NCBI RefSeq assembly: GCF_003097235.1
Contig: NZ_QEQQ01000016.1
Coordinates: 101,579 to 165,578 of the forward strand
Reading direction: 5' to 3'
Source of the DNA: Pseudomonas sp. CC120222-01a
Lineage (GTDB): Bacteria > Pseudomonadota > Gammaproteobacteria > Pseudomonadales > Pseudomonadaceae
DNA: 64,000 bases
Program-made: the position numbers and the translations under genes
The notes under the pieces: generated by a model
Told to the model about the DNA's origin: nothing
The model's input: the letters and a program-made list of their open reading frames with translations, nothing else
Databases searched by the model: none
In this document: positions 38,183 to 46,825 of the stretch, piece after piece
Position numbering within the stretch: position 1 is the stretch's first letter
Layout: every line of letters starts with the position of its first letter

Positions 38183-39118
38183 ATGAGTAAAAAGCGTTAC
38201 CCCAGACTGTTTGGCATATTGCCCTTTTTAGGCATGCTTTTACTCAGTGGGTGCAACTGGACCCTGCTCGACCCGAAAGGTCAGGTCGGCATTGAGCAAA
38301 AGAACCTGATCCTGATCGCTACCGGCCTGATGCTGCTGGTGGTGATTCCGGTCATCATCATGACCGTGGCATTCGCCTGGAAGTACCGTGCTTCCAACAA
38401 GGCCGCCACCTACACCCCAGACTGGTCGCACTCGACCAAGATCGAACTCGCGGTGTGGATCATCCCGATCATCATCATCATCGCCCTGGGTTACGTCACC
38501 TACAAGTCGACCCACAAGCTGGACCCATACCGTCCGCTGGATTCCGACGTGAAGCCGATCCAGATCGACGTGGTCGCGCTGGACTGGAAATGGCTGTTCA
38601 TCTACCCAGAGCAAGGCATCGCCACCGTCAACCAGATCAACTTCCCGGCTAACGTCCCGGTGAACTTCCGCGTCACCTCCGACGCCGTGATGAACTCGTT
38701 CTTCATCCCGGGCCTGGGTGGCCAGATCTACGCGATGGCGGGCATGACCACCAAGCTGCACCTGATCGCCAACGAAAATGGCGTCTTCGACGGTATCAGC
38801 GCCAACTACAGCGGTGCTGGCTTCACCGGCATGAAATTCAAGGCTAATGCGACCTCTCAGGAAGACTTCGACAAGTGGGTCGCCGAGGTCAAGCAGTCGC
38901 CACTGAAACTGGGCAAGGCCGAGTACGAAGCACTGGCCAAACCTAGCGAATACAACCCAGTCGCGCTGTACAGCGAGGCACCTGCTGAACTGTTCCAGAC
39001 CATCGTCGACAAGTACGAAGGTATGAACCGCGGCAAGCCGGTCCACGAAGAAGCAGGCAGCAAAGATCTGGCCACCACCGAGTCGAGTGTGCAACCAGCT
39101 GCCGGTGCAGAGGAGTAA
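38183..39118 (+). CDS. cyoA: Cytochrome bo3 quinol oxidase subunit II
   Basis: The 311-residue lipoprotein subunit has signal peptide and lipobox LLLSGCNW (Cys near residue 24), two membrane helices (about 40-65 and 85-105) and a periplasmic cupredoxin fold lacking the CuA ligands, as expected for quinol oxidases. It is the first gene of cyoABCDE. GAGGT precedes the ATG. The enzyme reduces O2 to water and pumps protons. Confidence 0.95.
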   Translation: MSKKRYPRLFGILPFLGMLLLSGCNWTLLDPKGQVGIEQKNLILIATGLMLLVVIPVIIMTVAFAWKYRASNKAATYTPDWSHSTKIELAVWIIPIIIIIALGYVTYKSTHKLDPYRPLDSDVKPIQIDVVALDWKWLFIYPEQGIATVNQINFPANVPVNFRVTSDAVMNSFFIPGLGGQIYAMAGMTTKLHLIANENGVFDGISANYSGAGFTGMKFKANATSQEDFDKWVAEVKQSPLKLGKAEYEALAKPSEYNPVALYSEAPAELFQTIVDKYEGMNRGKPVHEEAGSKDLATTESSVQPAAGAEE

Positions 39119-39121
39119 GAG

Positions 39122-41140
39122 ATGTTCGGTAAATTAACCCTGGAGGCGATACCCTTCCACGAGCCGATAGTCATGGTGACGCTTGCCATGATCGCGCTCG
39201 GGGGTATTGCTGTCGTTGGTGCTATCACCTATTTCCGCAAGTGGACCTACTTGTGGACCGAGTGGCTGACGACTGTCGACCACAAAAAGATCGGCGTGAT
39301 GTACATCGTCGTCGCGATGGTCATGCTGCTGCGCGGCTTTGCCGACGCCATCATGATGCGTACCCAGCTGGCTGCCGCTACCGGTGGCTCCGAAGGCTAC
39401 CTGCCGCCTGAACACTATGACCAGATCTTCACCGCTCACGGTGTGATCATGATCATCTTCATGGCGATGCCGTTCTTCACCGGCCTGATGAACCTCGCGG
39501 TTCCTCTGCAGATCGGTGCACGTGACGTTGCCTTCCCGTTCCTGAACTCCCTGAGCTTCTACCTGCTGCTGGCAGGCGTGCTGCTGGTCAACATCTCGCT
39601 GGGCGTTGGTGAATTCGCCAAGACCGGCTGGGTTGCCTATCCGCCGCTCGCGGGCATTCAGTACAGCCCTGGGGTGGGTGTCGACTACTACATCTGGGCG
39701 CTACAGCTCTCAGGCCTGGGTACGACACTGACCGGCGTGAACTTCCTCGTCACCGTGATGAAGATGCGCGCACCTGGCATGAAGCTGATGGACATGCCGA
39801 TCTTCACCTGGACCTGCACCTGGGCCAACGTGCTGATCGTGGCTTCGTTCCCGATCCTGACCGCTGCACTCGCACTGCTGACTGTTGACCGTTATCTGGA
39901 CTTCCACATTTTCACCAACGAGCTTGGTGGGAACCCGATGATGTACGTCAACCTGTTCTGGGCGTGGGGTCACCCTGAGGTTTACATCCTGATCCTGCCG
40001 GCCTTCGGCGTGTTCTCGGAAGTGACTTCGACCTTCTCCGGCAAGCGTCTGTTCGGCCACCACTCGATGATCTACGCATCGGGCGCCATCGCCGTTCTGG
40101 GCTTCGCTGTATGGCTGCACCACTTCTTCACCATGGGTGCCGGCGCCAGCGTCAACACCTTCTTCGGCCTGGCGACGATGCTGATCTCCATCCCGACCGG
40201 TGTGAAGCTGTTCAACTGGCTGTTCACCATGTACCAGGGCCGTGTGCGCTTCACCGCGCCGATGATGTGGACCCTGGGCTTCATGATCACCTTCTCGATC
40301 GGTGGTATGACTGGCGTTCTGCTGGCTGTTCCAGGTGCTGACTTCGTACTGCACAACAGCCTGTTCGTAATCGCTCACTTCCACAACGTGATCATCGGTG
40401 GTGCGGTATTCGGCTACATCGCCGGCTTCGCCTACTGGTGGCCAAAAGCGTTCGGCTTCAAGCTGAACGAGAAGTGGGGCAAAGCTGCCTTCTGGTTCTG
40501 GATCTCCGGCTTCTACGTAGCGTTCATGCCGCTGTACGCCCTGGGCTTCATGGGCATGACCCGTCGTCTGAACCACTCCGACAACCCACTGTGGGAACCC
40601 TACCTGTACGTAGCCGTTGTCGGCGCCGTGCTGATCCTGTTCGGTATCGCCTGCCAGCTGATCCAGATCGTCGTTTCGATCCGCGATCGCGAGCAGAACC
40701 TGGACGTGACCGGCGACCCATGGGGCGGCCGTACCCTGGAATGGTCGACCTCGTCGCCACCTCCGTTCTACAACTTCGCCCACATGCCAGAGAAAGTTGG
40801 CCTGGACTGCTGGAACGAAGCTAAAGAAGCCGGTGTTGCCTACAAGGTGCCGGGCAAGTACGAAGCGATCCACATGCCGAACAACACCGCTACCGGTCTG
40901 TTCATGGGTATGTTCCTGACTGTCTTCGGCTTCGCTTTCATCTGGCACATCTGGTGGCTGGTTGGCGCGAGCCTGCTGGCAACCATCGCGGTCTTCGTTC
41001 GCCACGCTGCACGTGACGACCAGGGCTACATGGTTCCGGCCGAAGAAGTGGCGCGCATCGAAGGCGAGCGTCTCAAAGCGCTGGCCAAAGCAGGTGCTCT
41101 GCCTGCCGGCGCACGTGTCGAATCGTTTGAACGGGTGTAA
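39122..41140 (+). CDS. cyoB: Cytochrome bo3 quinol oxidase subunit I
   Basis: The 672-residue catalytic subunit contains haems b and o3 and CuB. Visible signatures include the haem-ligand region TAHGVIMI, the CuB/crosslink motif WAWGHPEVYIL with the proton-channel Glu, paired CuB His in WLHHFFTMG, and haem ligands in IAHFHNVI. It starts four bases after cyoA, with GGAG upstream. Confidence 0.97.
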   Translation: MFGKLTLEAIPFHEPIVMVTLAMIALGGIAVVGAITYFRKWTYLWTEWLTTVDHKKIGVMYIVVAMVMLLRGFADAIMMRTQLAAATGGSEGYLPPEHYDQIFTAHGVIMIIFMAMPFFTGLMNLAVPLQIGARDVAFPFLNSLSFYLLLAGVLLVNISLGVGEFAKTGWVAYPPLAGIQYSPGVGVDYYIWALQLSGLGTTLTGVNFLVTVMKMRAPGMKLMDMPIFTWTCTWANVLIVASFPILTAALALLTVDRYLDFHIFTNELGGNPMMYVNLFWAWGHPEVYILILPAFGVFSEVTSTFSGKRLFGHHSMIYASGAIAVLGFAVWLHHFFTMGAGASVNTFFGLATMLISIPTGVKLFNWLFTMYQGRVRFTAPMMWTLGFMITFSIGGMTGVLLAVPGADFVLHNSLFVIAHFHNVIIGGAVFGYIAGFAYWWPKAFGFKLNEKWGKAAFWFWISGFYVAFMPLYALGFMGMTRRLNHSDNPLWEPYLYVAVVGAVLILFGIACQLIQIVVSIRDREQNLDVTGDPWGGRTLEWSTSSPPPFYNFAHMPEKVGLDCWNEAKEAGVAYKVPGKYEAIHMPNNTATGLFMGMFLTVFGFAFIWHIWWLVGASLLATIAVFVRHAARDDQGYMVPAEEVARIEGERLKALAKAGALPAGARVESFERV

Positions 41141-41143
41141 TCA

Positions 41144-41767
41144 ATGTCCAGTCAAGTAATCCACGGTGGCGCGCATGGTCATGACCATGCTCACGATGAC
41201 CACCACCACGACTCGGGCCAGATGACCGTCCTCGGTTTCTGGCTGTACCTGATGACCGACTGCATCCTGTTTGCGTCGCTCTTCGCCACCTACGCGGTGC
41301 TGTCCGGCAGTTTTGCCGGCGGCCCGTCGGGTCACGACATCTTCCAGCTCGACTTCGTAGCTGTTGAAACGCTGTTCCTGCTGCTGTCCTCGATCACCTT
41401 CGGCTTCGCCATGCTGAAGATGTTCGACGGCAAGAAAGCGGGCGTACTGGGCTGGTTGGCTGTGACCTTCCTGTTCGGTGCAGGCTTCATCGCGATGGAA
41501 ATCTATGAGTTCCATCACCTGATCGGCGAGGGCTTCGGCCCGACCCGCAGTGGCTTCCTGTCGGGCTTCTTCGCCCTGGTAGGTACCCACGGTCTGCACG
41601 TGACCGCCGGCCTGATCTGGATGGCAATCATGATGTACCAGATCAACAAGCACGGCATCACGCCGACCGCCAAGACCCGCATGAGCTGCCTGAGCCTGTT
41701 CTGGCACTTCCTGGACGTGGTCTGGATCTGCGTATTCACCGTCGTCTACCTGCTGGGAGTTCTGTAA
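41144..41767 (+). CDS. cyoC: Cytochrome bo3 quinol oxidase subunit III
   Basis: The 207-residue membrane subunit has a His-rich N-terminal tail (HGGAHGHDHAHDDHHHD) and five helices (LGFWLYLMTDCILFASLFAT; THGLHVTAGLIWMAIMM). The family helps assemble and stabilise subunit I. It overlaps cyoD by one base (TAATG). Confidence 0.95.
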   Translation: MSSQVIHGGAHGHDHAHDDHHHDSGQMTVLGFWLYLMTDCILFASLFATYAVLSGSFAGGPSGHDIFQLDFVAVETLFLLLSSITFGFAMLKMFDGKKAGVLGWLAVTFLFGAGFIAMEIYEFHHLIGEGFGPTRSGFLSGFFALVGTHGLHVTAGLIWMAIMMYQINKHGITPTAKTRMSCLSLFWHFLDVVWICVFTVVYLLGVL

Positions 41768-42099
41768 TGGCTAACGCACACGACACTCATCACGAAGGTA
41801 ACCACGGCAGCGTCAAGTCGTACATGATCGGCTTCATCCTGTCGATCATCCTGACCGCGATCCCGTTCGGCCTGGCCATGTCGCCAAGCCTGCCGAAGAA
41901 CCTGACCGTTCTGATCATCGTGGCCATGGCCGTGATTCAGGTAGTGGTACACCTCGTGTACTTCCTGCACATGGACCGCTCGAAAGAGCAGCGTTCCAAC
42001 GTGTCGACGTTCCTGTTCACCACCTTGGTAATCGCTCTGCTGGTCGGCCTGTCGCTGTGGATCATGTTCAGCATCCACTTCGAAATGATGGCCAAGTGA
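41767..42099 (+). CDS. cyoD: Cytochrome bo3 quinol oxidase subunit IV
   Basis: The 110-residue subunit has three membrane helices (SYMIGFILSIILTAIPFGLA; VLIIVAMAVIQVVVHLVYFL; LVIALLVGLSLWIMF). It aids CuB insertion and assembly of the oxidase. It sits between cyoC and cyoE in the operon. Confidence 0.95.
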   Translation: MANAHDTHHEGNHGSVKSYMIGFILSIILTAIPFGLAMSPSLPKNLTVLIIVAMAVIQVVVHLVYFLHMDRSKEQRSNVSTFLFTTLVIALLVGLSLWIMFSIHFEMMAK

Positions 42100-42110
42100 G
42101 GTAAGACTGC

Positions 42111-42998
42111 ATGTCCGTTAAGCACTTTATCCAAATCACCAAACCGGGGATCATTTTCGGTAACGTGCTTTCCGTGGCAGGCGGTTTCTTCCTTGCCTCG
42201 AAGGGCCATGTGGACTTCGCCCTGTTCCTGGCGGTGGTGATCGGTACTTCGCTGGTGGTGGCGTCCGGATGCGTGTTCAACAACTGCATCGACCGTGACA
42301 TCGACCACAAGATGGAGCGCACCAAGAACCGCGTCATGGTTCAGGGCGGCATGTCGCTGACCCTCGCGCTGGTCTACGCCACCCTGCTCGGGGTGGCGGG
42401 CTTCAGCCTGCTGTATGTCCAGGCCAACCCGCTGTCGGCGTTCTGTGCGCTGATCGGCTTCATCGTCTACGTCGGTTTCTACAGCCTCTGGCTGAAGCGC
42501 AAATCGGTGCACGGCACCTTGGTCGGCAGCCTGTCCGGTGCCATGCCTCCGGTGATCGGCTACTGCGCCGTGAGCAACAGCTTCGACCTGGCTGCAGTGA
42601 CCCTGCTGGTGATGTTCAGCCTGTGGCAGATGCCGCACAGCTTTGCCATCGCGATCTTCCGCTTCAAGGATTACAGCGCTGCCAACATTCCGGTCCTGCC
42701 GGTGGCTCGTGGTGTCCTCGCAGCGAAGAAGCAGATCGTGCTGTACGTGCTGGCCTTCCTGCTCGCTACCTTGATGCTCACCCTCGGCGGTTACGCCGGC
42801 CTCGGCTACCTGGCCGTGGCAGCAGCCATGGGCCTGTACTGGCTGTACATGGCCTGGGGTGGCTACAAGGCTGAAGACGACAGCAAGTGGGCCCGCAAGG
42901 TGTTCGGCTTCTCCATCCTCACCGTCACTGCCCTGAGCGTGATGATGGGTGTGGACAGCCAGACAGCTGCAGATGTGCTGATGACCTACGCGCGCTGA
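42111..42998 (+). CDS. cyoE: Protohaem IX farnesyltransferase (haem O synthase)
   Basis: The 295-residue polytopic membrane enzyme adds a farnesyl group to haem b to make haem o for the oxidase. The UbiA-family Asp motif is NNCIDRDIDHKMERTKNR, and the second loop has YTLWLKR-like YSLWLKRKSVHGTLVGSLSG. About nine helices are predicted. It is the last gene of cyoABCDE and is followed by a terminator. Confidence 0.96.
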   Translation: MSVKHFIQITKPGIIFGNVLSVAGGFFLASKGHVDFALFLAVVIGTSLVVASGCVFNNCIDRDIDHKMERTKNRVMVQGGMSLTLALVYATLLGVAGFSLLYVQANPLSAFCALIGFIVYVGFYSLWLKRKSVHGTLVGSLSGAMPPVIGYCAVSNSFDLAAVTLLVMFSLWQMPHSFAIAIFRFKDYSAANIPVLPVARGVLAAKKQIVLYVLAFLLATLMLTLGGYAGLGYLAVAAAMGLYWLYMAWGGYKAEDDSKWARKVFGFSILTVTALSVMMGVDSQTAADVLMTYAR

Positions 42999-43017
42999 TC
43001 GAGGCGAGTGCTTCACT

Positions 43018-43048
43018 AAAGAACCCGGCCACTGCGCCGGGTTTTTTA
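43018..43048 (+). terminator. Rho-independent terminator of cyoABCDE
   Basis: The stem AACCCGGC / GCCGGGTT is followed by a run of T, 20 bases after the cyoE stop codon. Confidence 0.85.
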
Positions 43049-43070
43049 TGCCTGTGATTTTTGCGTTGGC

Positions 43071-43144
43071 TTCTTCGCGGGCACGCCCGCTCCCACAGGT
43101 ACGGCGCTGGCCCCTGTGGGAGCGGGCGTGCCCGCGAAGAGGCC
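43071..43144. repeat. REP-like palindrome, CGCGGGCACGCCCGC type
   Basis: CTTCGCGGGCACGCCCGCTC and its complement surround about 25 bases. It belongs to a different subfamily from the TAGGAGCGGCC repeats. With the terminator before it, it occupies much of the gap between cyoE and alaC; the remaining bases (43145-43316) are AT-rich and likely hold the alaC promoter. Confidence 0.75.
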
Positions 43145-43316
43145 TGAGCTGTAAACATAAATCTTTGATTTTCAAAAAATACATCTGAAAAGTTCTAGAA
43201 AAACAGGATATTGTCCTTTACAGGAATCCTGTTTCGGGACTATCTTCTGATCCAGGCCGCCGCAGCGGCCAGCGTCGCTCGGACGGTTCCGGGCGCTTAC
43301 GTCTCCAGAGGAAACC

Positions 43317-44525
43317 ATGGCCAATCCAGGTTCGCCGCGCCGCTTCGCGCGCATCGATCGTCTCCCCCCTTACGTCTTCAACATCACTGCAGAACTCAAG
43401 ATGGCTGCCCGCCGCCGTGGCGAGGACATCATCGACCTGAGCATGGGCAACCCCGATGGCGCGACCCCGCCGCACATTGTCGAAAAGCTGGTGCAGGTCG
43501 CCCAGCGTGATGACACCCATGGTTACTCCACCTCCCGCGGCATCCCGCGCCTGCGCCGGGCCATCTCCAACTGGTACAAGGAGCGCTACGAGGTCGACAT
43601 CGACCCGGAAAGCGAAGCCATCGTCACCATCGGCTCGAAAGAGGGCCTGGCGCACCTGATGCTCGGCACCCTCGACCACGGCGACACCGTGCTGGTGCCT
43701 AACCCGAGCTACCCGATCCACATCTACGGTGCCGTGATCGCCGGTGCCCAGGTGCGTTCGGTGCCACTGGTGCCAGGGGTAGACTTCTTCAACGAGCTGG
43801 AGCGGGCGATCCGCGAATCGATCCCCAAGCCGAAGATGATGATCCTCGGCTTCCCGTCCAACCCCACCGCTCAGTGCGTGGAGCTGGACTTCTTCGAGCG
43901 TGTGGTGGCCCTGGCCAAGCAGTACGACGTGCTGGTGGTGCACGACCTGGCCTACGCCGACATCGTCTACGACGGCTGGAAGGCCCCGTCGATCATGCAG
44001 GTGCCGGGCGCCAAGGACATCGCGGTGGAGTTCTTCACCCTGTCCAAGAGCTACAACATGGCCGGCTGGCGGATCGGCTTCATGGTCGGCAACCCTGAGC
44101 TGGTCAGTGCCCTGGCGCGGATCAAGAGCTACCACGACTACGGCACCTTCACCCCGCTGCAGGTGGCTGCCATTGCCGCCCTGGAAGGTGACCAGCAATG
44201 CGTGCGCGACATCGCCGAGCAATACCGCCAGCGCCGCAACCTGCTGGTCAAGGGCCTGCACGAACTGGGCTGGATGGTCGAGAACCCCAAGGCGTCGATG
44301 TACGTGTGGGCGAAGATCCCCGAGCAGTATGCGCACCTGGGTTCGCTGGAGTTCTCCAAGAAGCTGCTGGCCGAAGCCAAGGTCTGCGTGTCGCCGGGCA
44401 TCGGTTTTGGTGACTACGGCGACGACCATGTGCGCTTTGCCCTGATCGAGAACCAGGACCGCATTCGCCAGGCGATTCGCGGTATCCGCCAGATGTTCCG
44501 GGCCGATGGCCTGACCCAGAAGTAA
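43317..44525 (+). CDS. alaC: Alanine aminotransferase, AlaC-like
   Basis: The 402-residue PLP enzyme of aminotransferase class I/II has the family opening RIDRLPPYVFNITAELK, the PLP phosphate site GSKEGLAHLML, the aromatic loop HGYSTSRGIP, and the Schiff-base lysine K244 in LSKSYNMAGWRIGF. AlaC transfers amino groups between glutamate and pyruvate. It is monocistronic and preceded by GAGGAAA about five bases from the ATG. Confidence 0.92.
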   Translation: MANPGSPRRFARIDRLPPYVFNITAELKMAARRRGEDIIDLSMGNPDGATPPHIVEKLVQVAQRDDTHGYSTSRGIPRLRRAISNWYKERYEVDIDPESEAIVTIGSKEGLAHLMLGTLDHGDTVLVPNPSYPIHIYGAVIAGAQVRSVPLVPGVDFFNELERAIRESIPKPKMMILGFPSNPTAQCVELDFFERVVALAKQYDVLVVHDLAYADIVYDGWKAPSIMQVPGAKDIAVEFFTLSKSYNMAGWRIGFMVGNPELVSALARIKSYHDYGTFTPLQVAAIAALEGDQQCVRDIAEQYRQRRNLLVKGLHELGWMVENPKASMYVWAKIPEQYAHLGSLEFSKKLLAEAKVCVSPGIGFGDYGDDHVRFALIENQDRIRQAIRGIRQMFRADGLTQK

Positions 44526-44527
44526 CG

Positions 44528-44568
44528 CGTTACCCGGGCCCGTTTCGGCGGGCTCGGGCCTGCCGGAT
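44528..44568 (+). terminator. Candidate terminator hairpin after alaC
   Basis: GC-rich stem CCCGGGCCCG / CGGGCTCGGG lies directly after the alaC stop codon. No clear T run follows, so strength is uncertain. Confidence 0.4.
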
Positions 44569-44676
44569 CAACGGCGAACTATTTTTGCATTGCCCCTCTT
44601 CTCAGCCGACTCGGCTTCGATTACAAATGGCGCGCGGGCCCAGCCCCGATAACAACAACCCTCCTTCCGTGCCATC

Positions 44677-45060
44677 ATGTCCGAATACAACCCTTGCCTT
44701 GACTGCGGCGCCTGCTGCGGGTACTTCCGTGTGTCCTTCTTCTGGGGCGAATGCCAGTCTGCCGGCGGCCTTGTGCCGGATGACCTGGTGGTACAGATCA
44801 ACCCCACCCGCGTTGCCATGATCGGCACCGACGCCAAGCCTTGCCGTTGCGTGAGCCTGCAGGGCGAAATCGGTACCGAGGTGGCGTGCACCATCTACGC
44901 CAACCGTTCCAGCCCATGCCGCGAGTTCGAGGCGTCATGGGAGGGTGGGGTGCATAACCCCAGCTGTGACGATGCGCGGGCAGCCTATGGGCTGCCGCCC
45001 TTGACGCCGCCCGGTGCCAACGAGCCGCACTGGCCGGATGATGGGGCCGAGGTGGCCTGA
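44677..45060 (+). CDS. Small YkgJ-type CxxCxxCC protein
   Basis: The 127-residue protein begins MSEYNPCLDCGACCGYFRVS and has further Cys at PCRCVSLQG, VACTIYANRSSPCREFEAS and NPSCDDARAAYGLPPL. This arrangement is typical of the short YkgJ/UPF0153 family, thought to bind a metal or Fe-S cluster. It is distinct from the longer cluster protein at 13000. Function is unknown. It stands alone between alaC and a REP pair. Confidence 0.85.
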   Translation: MSEYNPCLDCGACCGYFRVSFFWGECQSAGGLVPDDLVVQINPTRVAMIGTDAKPCRCVSLQGEIGTEVACTIYANRSSPCREFEASWEGGVHNPSCDDARAAYGLPPLTPPGANEPHWPDDGAEVA

Positions 45061-45084
45061 TAACCCTCGAGTCTGTGCGGGCGT

Positions 45085-45202
45085 TGTAGGAGCGGCCTTG
45101 TGTCGCGAAAGGGCTGCGAAGCGGCCCCAGTAAGTTGTGCAACCGCGCGAATTCCCTGGGGCCGCTTTGCGGCCCTTTCGCGACACGAGGCCGCTCCTAC
45201 AG
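45085..45202. repeat. REP-like inverted pair
   Basis: It has the same paired layout as 36702-36819: TGTAGGAGCGGCCTTGTGTC on the left and its near-complement on the right (one base differs), each with a GCGGCCCC-type internal stem. Confidence 0.8.
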
Positions 45203-45274
45203 AGCCCCGGGATGCTCGAACCGGTCACATGACGTTAAACTGTCATCTCCCCAGCAATGGACAGGAGATCCGGC

Positions 45275-45838
45275 GTGACCCCACCCCGCAGTTTCCCGAC
45301 TGACCTCTGCCTCGACAGCCCGCGCCTGCAGCTGCGGCCGATGCGCCATGCCGACGCTGAGCAATGGCTGACGATCATGGCCGATCCCGAGGTCATGCGT
45401 TACTGGCACCATGCACCCTGGCAAGACCTGGCCGAAGCCGAAAGCGCCCTGGCCGCCGACCGCGAAGCCTACGCCAATGGCGACCAGCTCAAGCTGGGCA
45501 TGTACCGCCGCGACAATGGCGAACTGATCGGCATGGTCCAGCTGTTCAACATCGATGATGTCTCACGCCGCGGCGAGATCGGCTACTGCCTGGCCAGCGC
45601 CGTGCAGGGCAGAGGCTACATGGACGAAGCGCTGACCTGCTTCATCGACTACATCGCCCATACCCTGCACATGCGCCGCCTTGAAGGCGAGATCGACCCA
45701 CGCAACCAGGGCTCGGCCCGCACCCTCGAACGCCAGGGCTTCGTCCTCGAAGGCACGCTGCGGGCGCGTTGGTGCGTGGCGGGTGAGCTGACCGACTCTG
45801 GCATCTACGGCCTGCTGCTGGAGCCGCCAGTCGCATGA
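45275..45838 (+). CDS. GNAT acetyltransferase, RimJ/RimL-like
   Basis: The 187-residue acetyltransferase has TPRLQL-type opening (LDSPRLQLRPMRHADAEQWL), the acetyl-CoA loop in LASAVQGRGYMDEAL (motif Q/RxxGxG/A form) and C-terminal IDPRNQGSARTLERQGFVLE, all characteristic of the ribosomal-protein N-acetyltransferase group. The GTG at 45275 is chosen because AGGAG lies eight bases upstream; an ATG at 45257 is in frame but lacks a ribosome site. It overlaps the next gene (ATGA). Confidence 0.88.
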   Translation: MTPPRSFPTDLCLDSPRLQLRPMRHADAEQWLTIMADPEVMRYWHHAPWQDLAEAESALAADREAYANGDQLKLGMYRRDNGELIGMVQLFNIDDVSRRGEIGYCLASAVQGRGYMDEALTCFIDYIAHTLHMRRLEGEIDPRNQGSARTLERQGFVLEGTLRARWCVAGELTDSGIYGLLLEPPVA

Positions 45839-46392
45839 CCCTGGGCGCCCGCTTACCGGCCTTCTACCTGACCCTGAGCCTTGCCCTGTACCTGCTCAGC
45901 CTGGCCTTCGACGGCGCCCTGATGAGCGCCGGCCGGCACATGCCGGCGCTGCAGATGTTCCTGTACGGCCCTTGGGGTATCCCCTTCGGCATGTTCCAGT
46001 GGTTCGCCAACCCGCTGCTGGCGGTGGCCATCCTTTGCCATCGACGCTTTCGTCGGCTGGCGCTGCTGCTTGGGCTGGGGGCGTTGTACCTGGCGGCCAG
46101 CAGTTTTGGTATCGAACGCCTGCCGGACAACATCAGCTATGAATTCACACACCGCACCGGTTTCGGCGCGGGCTTCTACCTGTGGCTGGCAGCGATCGCC
46201 ATGTTTTGTCTGGGCCAGGCCTGGCAGTGCTTGACCGCGCGCAGCAGTGACGATGTGCCGGGCTGGAACTGGCTGGATGTCGCCCTGATCGCAGCGCTGG
46301 CAGTGACCGCCTACGCGGCGACCCAGATGCCAGCGCTGCAATTCGAGCCGGGCAAGGTGCTGATGCCGCCAGAGCCGGTACAAACGCTATGA
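45835..46392 (+). CDS. Inner membrane protein of unknown function
   Basis: The 185-residue protein has about five hydrophobic helices (LPAFYLTLSLALYLLSLAFD; FANPLLAVAILCH; LALLLGLGALYLAASSF; GFYLWLAAIAMFCLGQAW; LDVALIAALAVTAYAATQ). No family is recognised. It overlaps the acetyltransferase gene by four bases and the following gene lies 11 bases away, so the three form one unit. Confidence 0.75.
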   Translation: MTLGARLPAFYLTLSLALYLLSLAFDGALMSAGRHMPALQMFLYGPWGIPFGMFQWFANPLLAVAILCHRRFRRLALLLGLGALYLAASSFGIERLPDNISYEFTHRTGFGAGFYLWLAAIAMFCLGQAWQCLTARSSDDVPGWNWLDVALIAALAVTAYAATQMPALQFEPGKVLMPPEPVQTL

Positions 46393-46403
46393 AGGGATTT
46401 GCG

Positions 46404-46784
46404 ATGAACAAGCGATATCTGATGCTACTGGCCTTCGTTGCGCCGGTGGCGCTGGCCGATGACAACTCGCCGGCCTACAGCCAGTGCATGGACAAAGCCT
46501 CCAGCACGGTGGCCATGAGCAGTTGCATCCAGGCAGAGACCCAGCTTCAGGACCAGCGCCTGAACCGGGTCTACAAACAGCTCACGACCAAGCTAGATGC
46601 CGGCCCGCAGAAGAGCCTGCGCGATGTGCAGCGACAGTGGATCGCCTATCGCGACGCCAACTGCAAGTTCCACGTGCTGGCCAGTGGCGGGACCCTGGCG
46701 CAGCTGGAAGGGGGCATGTGTGTGCTGGACATGACCCGCGAGCGGGCGGCGGAGCTGGAGCGGGTGCTCAGCCCCGGGCAGTGA
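46404..46784 (+). CDS. LprI-type (DUF1311) periplasmic protein
   Basis: The 126-residue protein has a signal peptide (MNKRYLMLLAFVAPVALA) and the LprI domain: YSQCMDKASSTVAMSSCIQ, LNRVYKQLTTKL, LRDVQRQWIAYRDANCKF and GGMCVLDMTRERAAEL. Four Cys likely form two disulfides. Related proteins inhibit lysozyme, but the role here is not known. The ATG at 46404 has AAGGGA eight bases upstream; an ATG at 46389 overlaps the preceding stop and adds five residues. Confidence 0.88.
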   Translation: MNKRYLMLLAFVAPVALADDNSPAYSQCMDKASSTVAMSSCIQAETQLQDQRLNRVYKQLTTKLDAGPQKSLRDVQRQWIAYRDANCKFHVLASGGTLAQLEGGMCVLDMTRERAAELERVLSPGQ

Positions 46785-46825
46785 CCTTGCCTGAGGCTGG
46801 CTCCCGCAGGAGGGGCGCGCCTCGA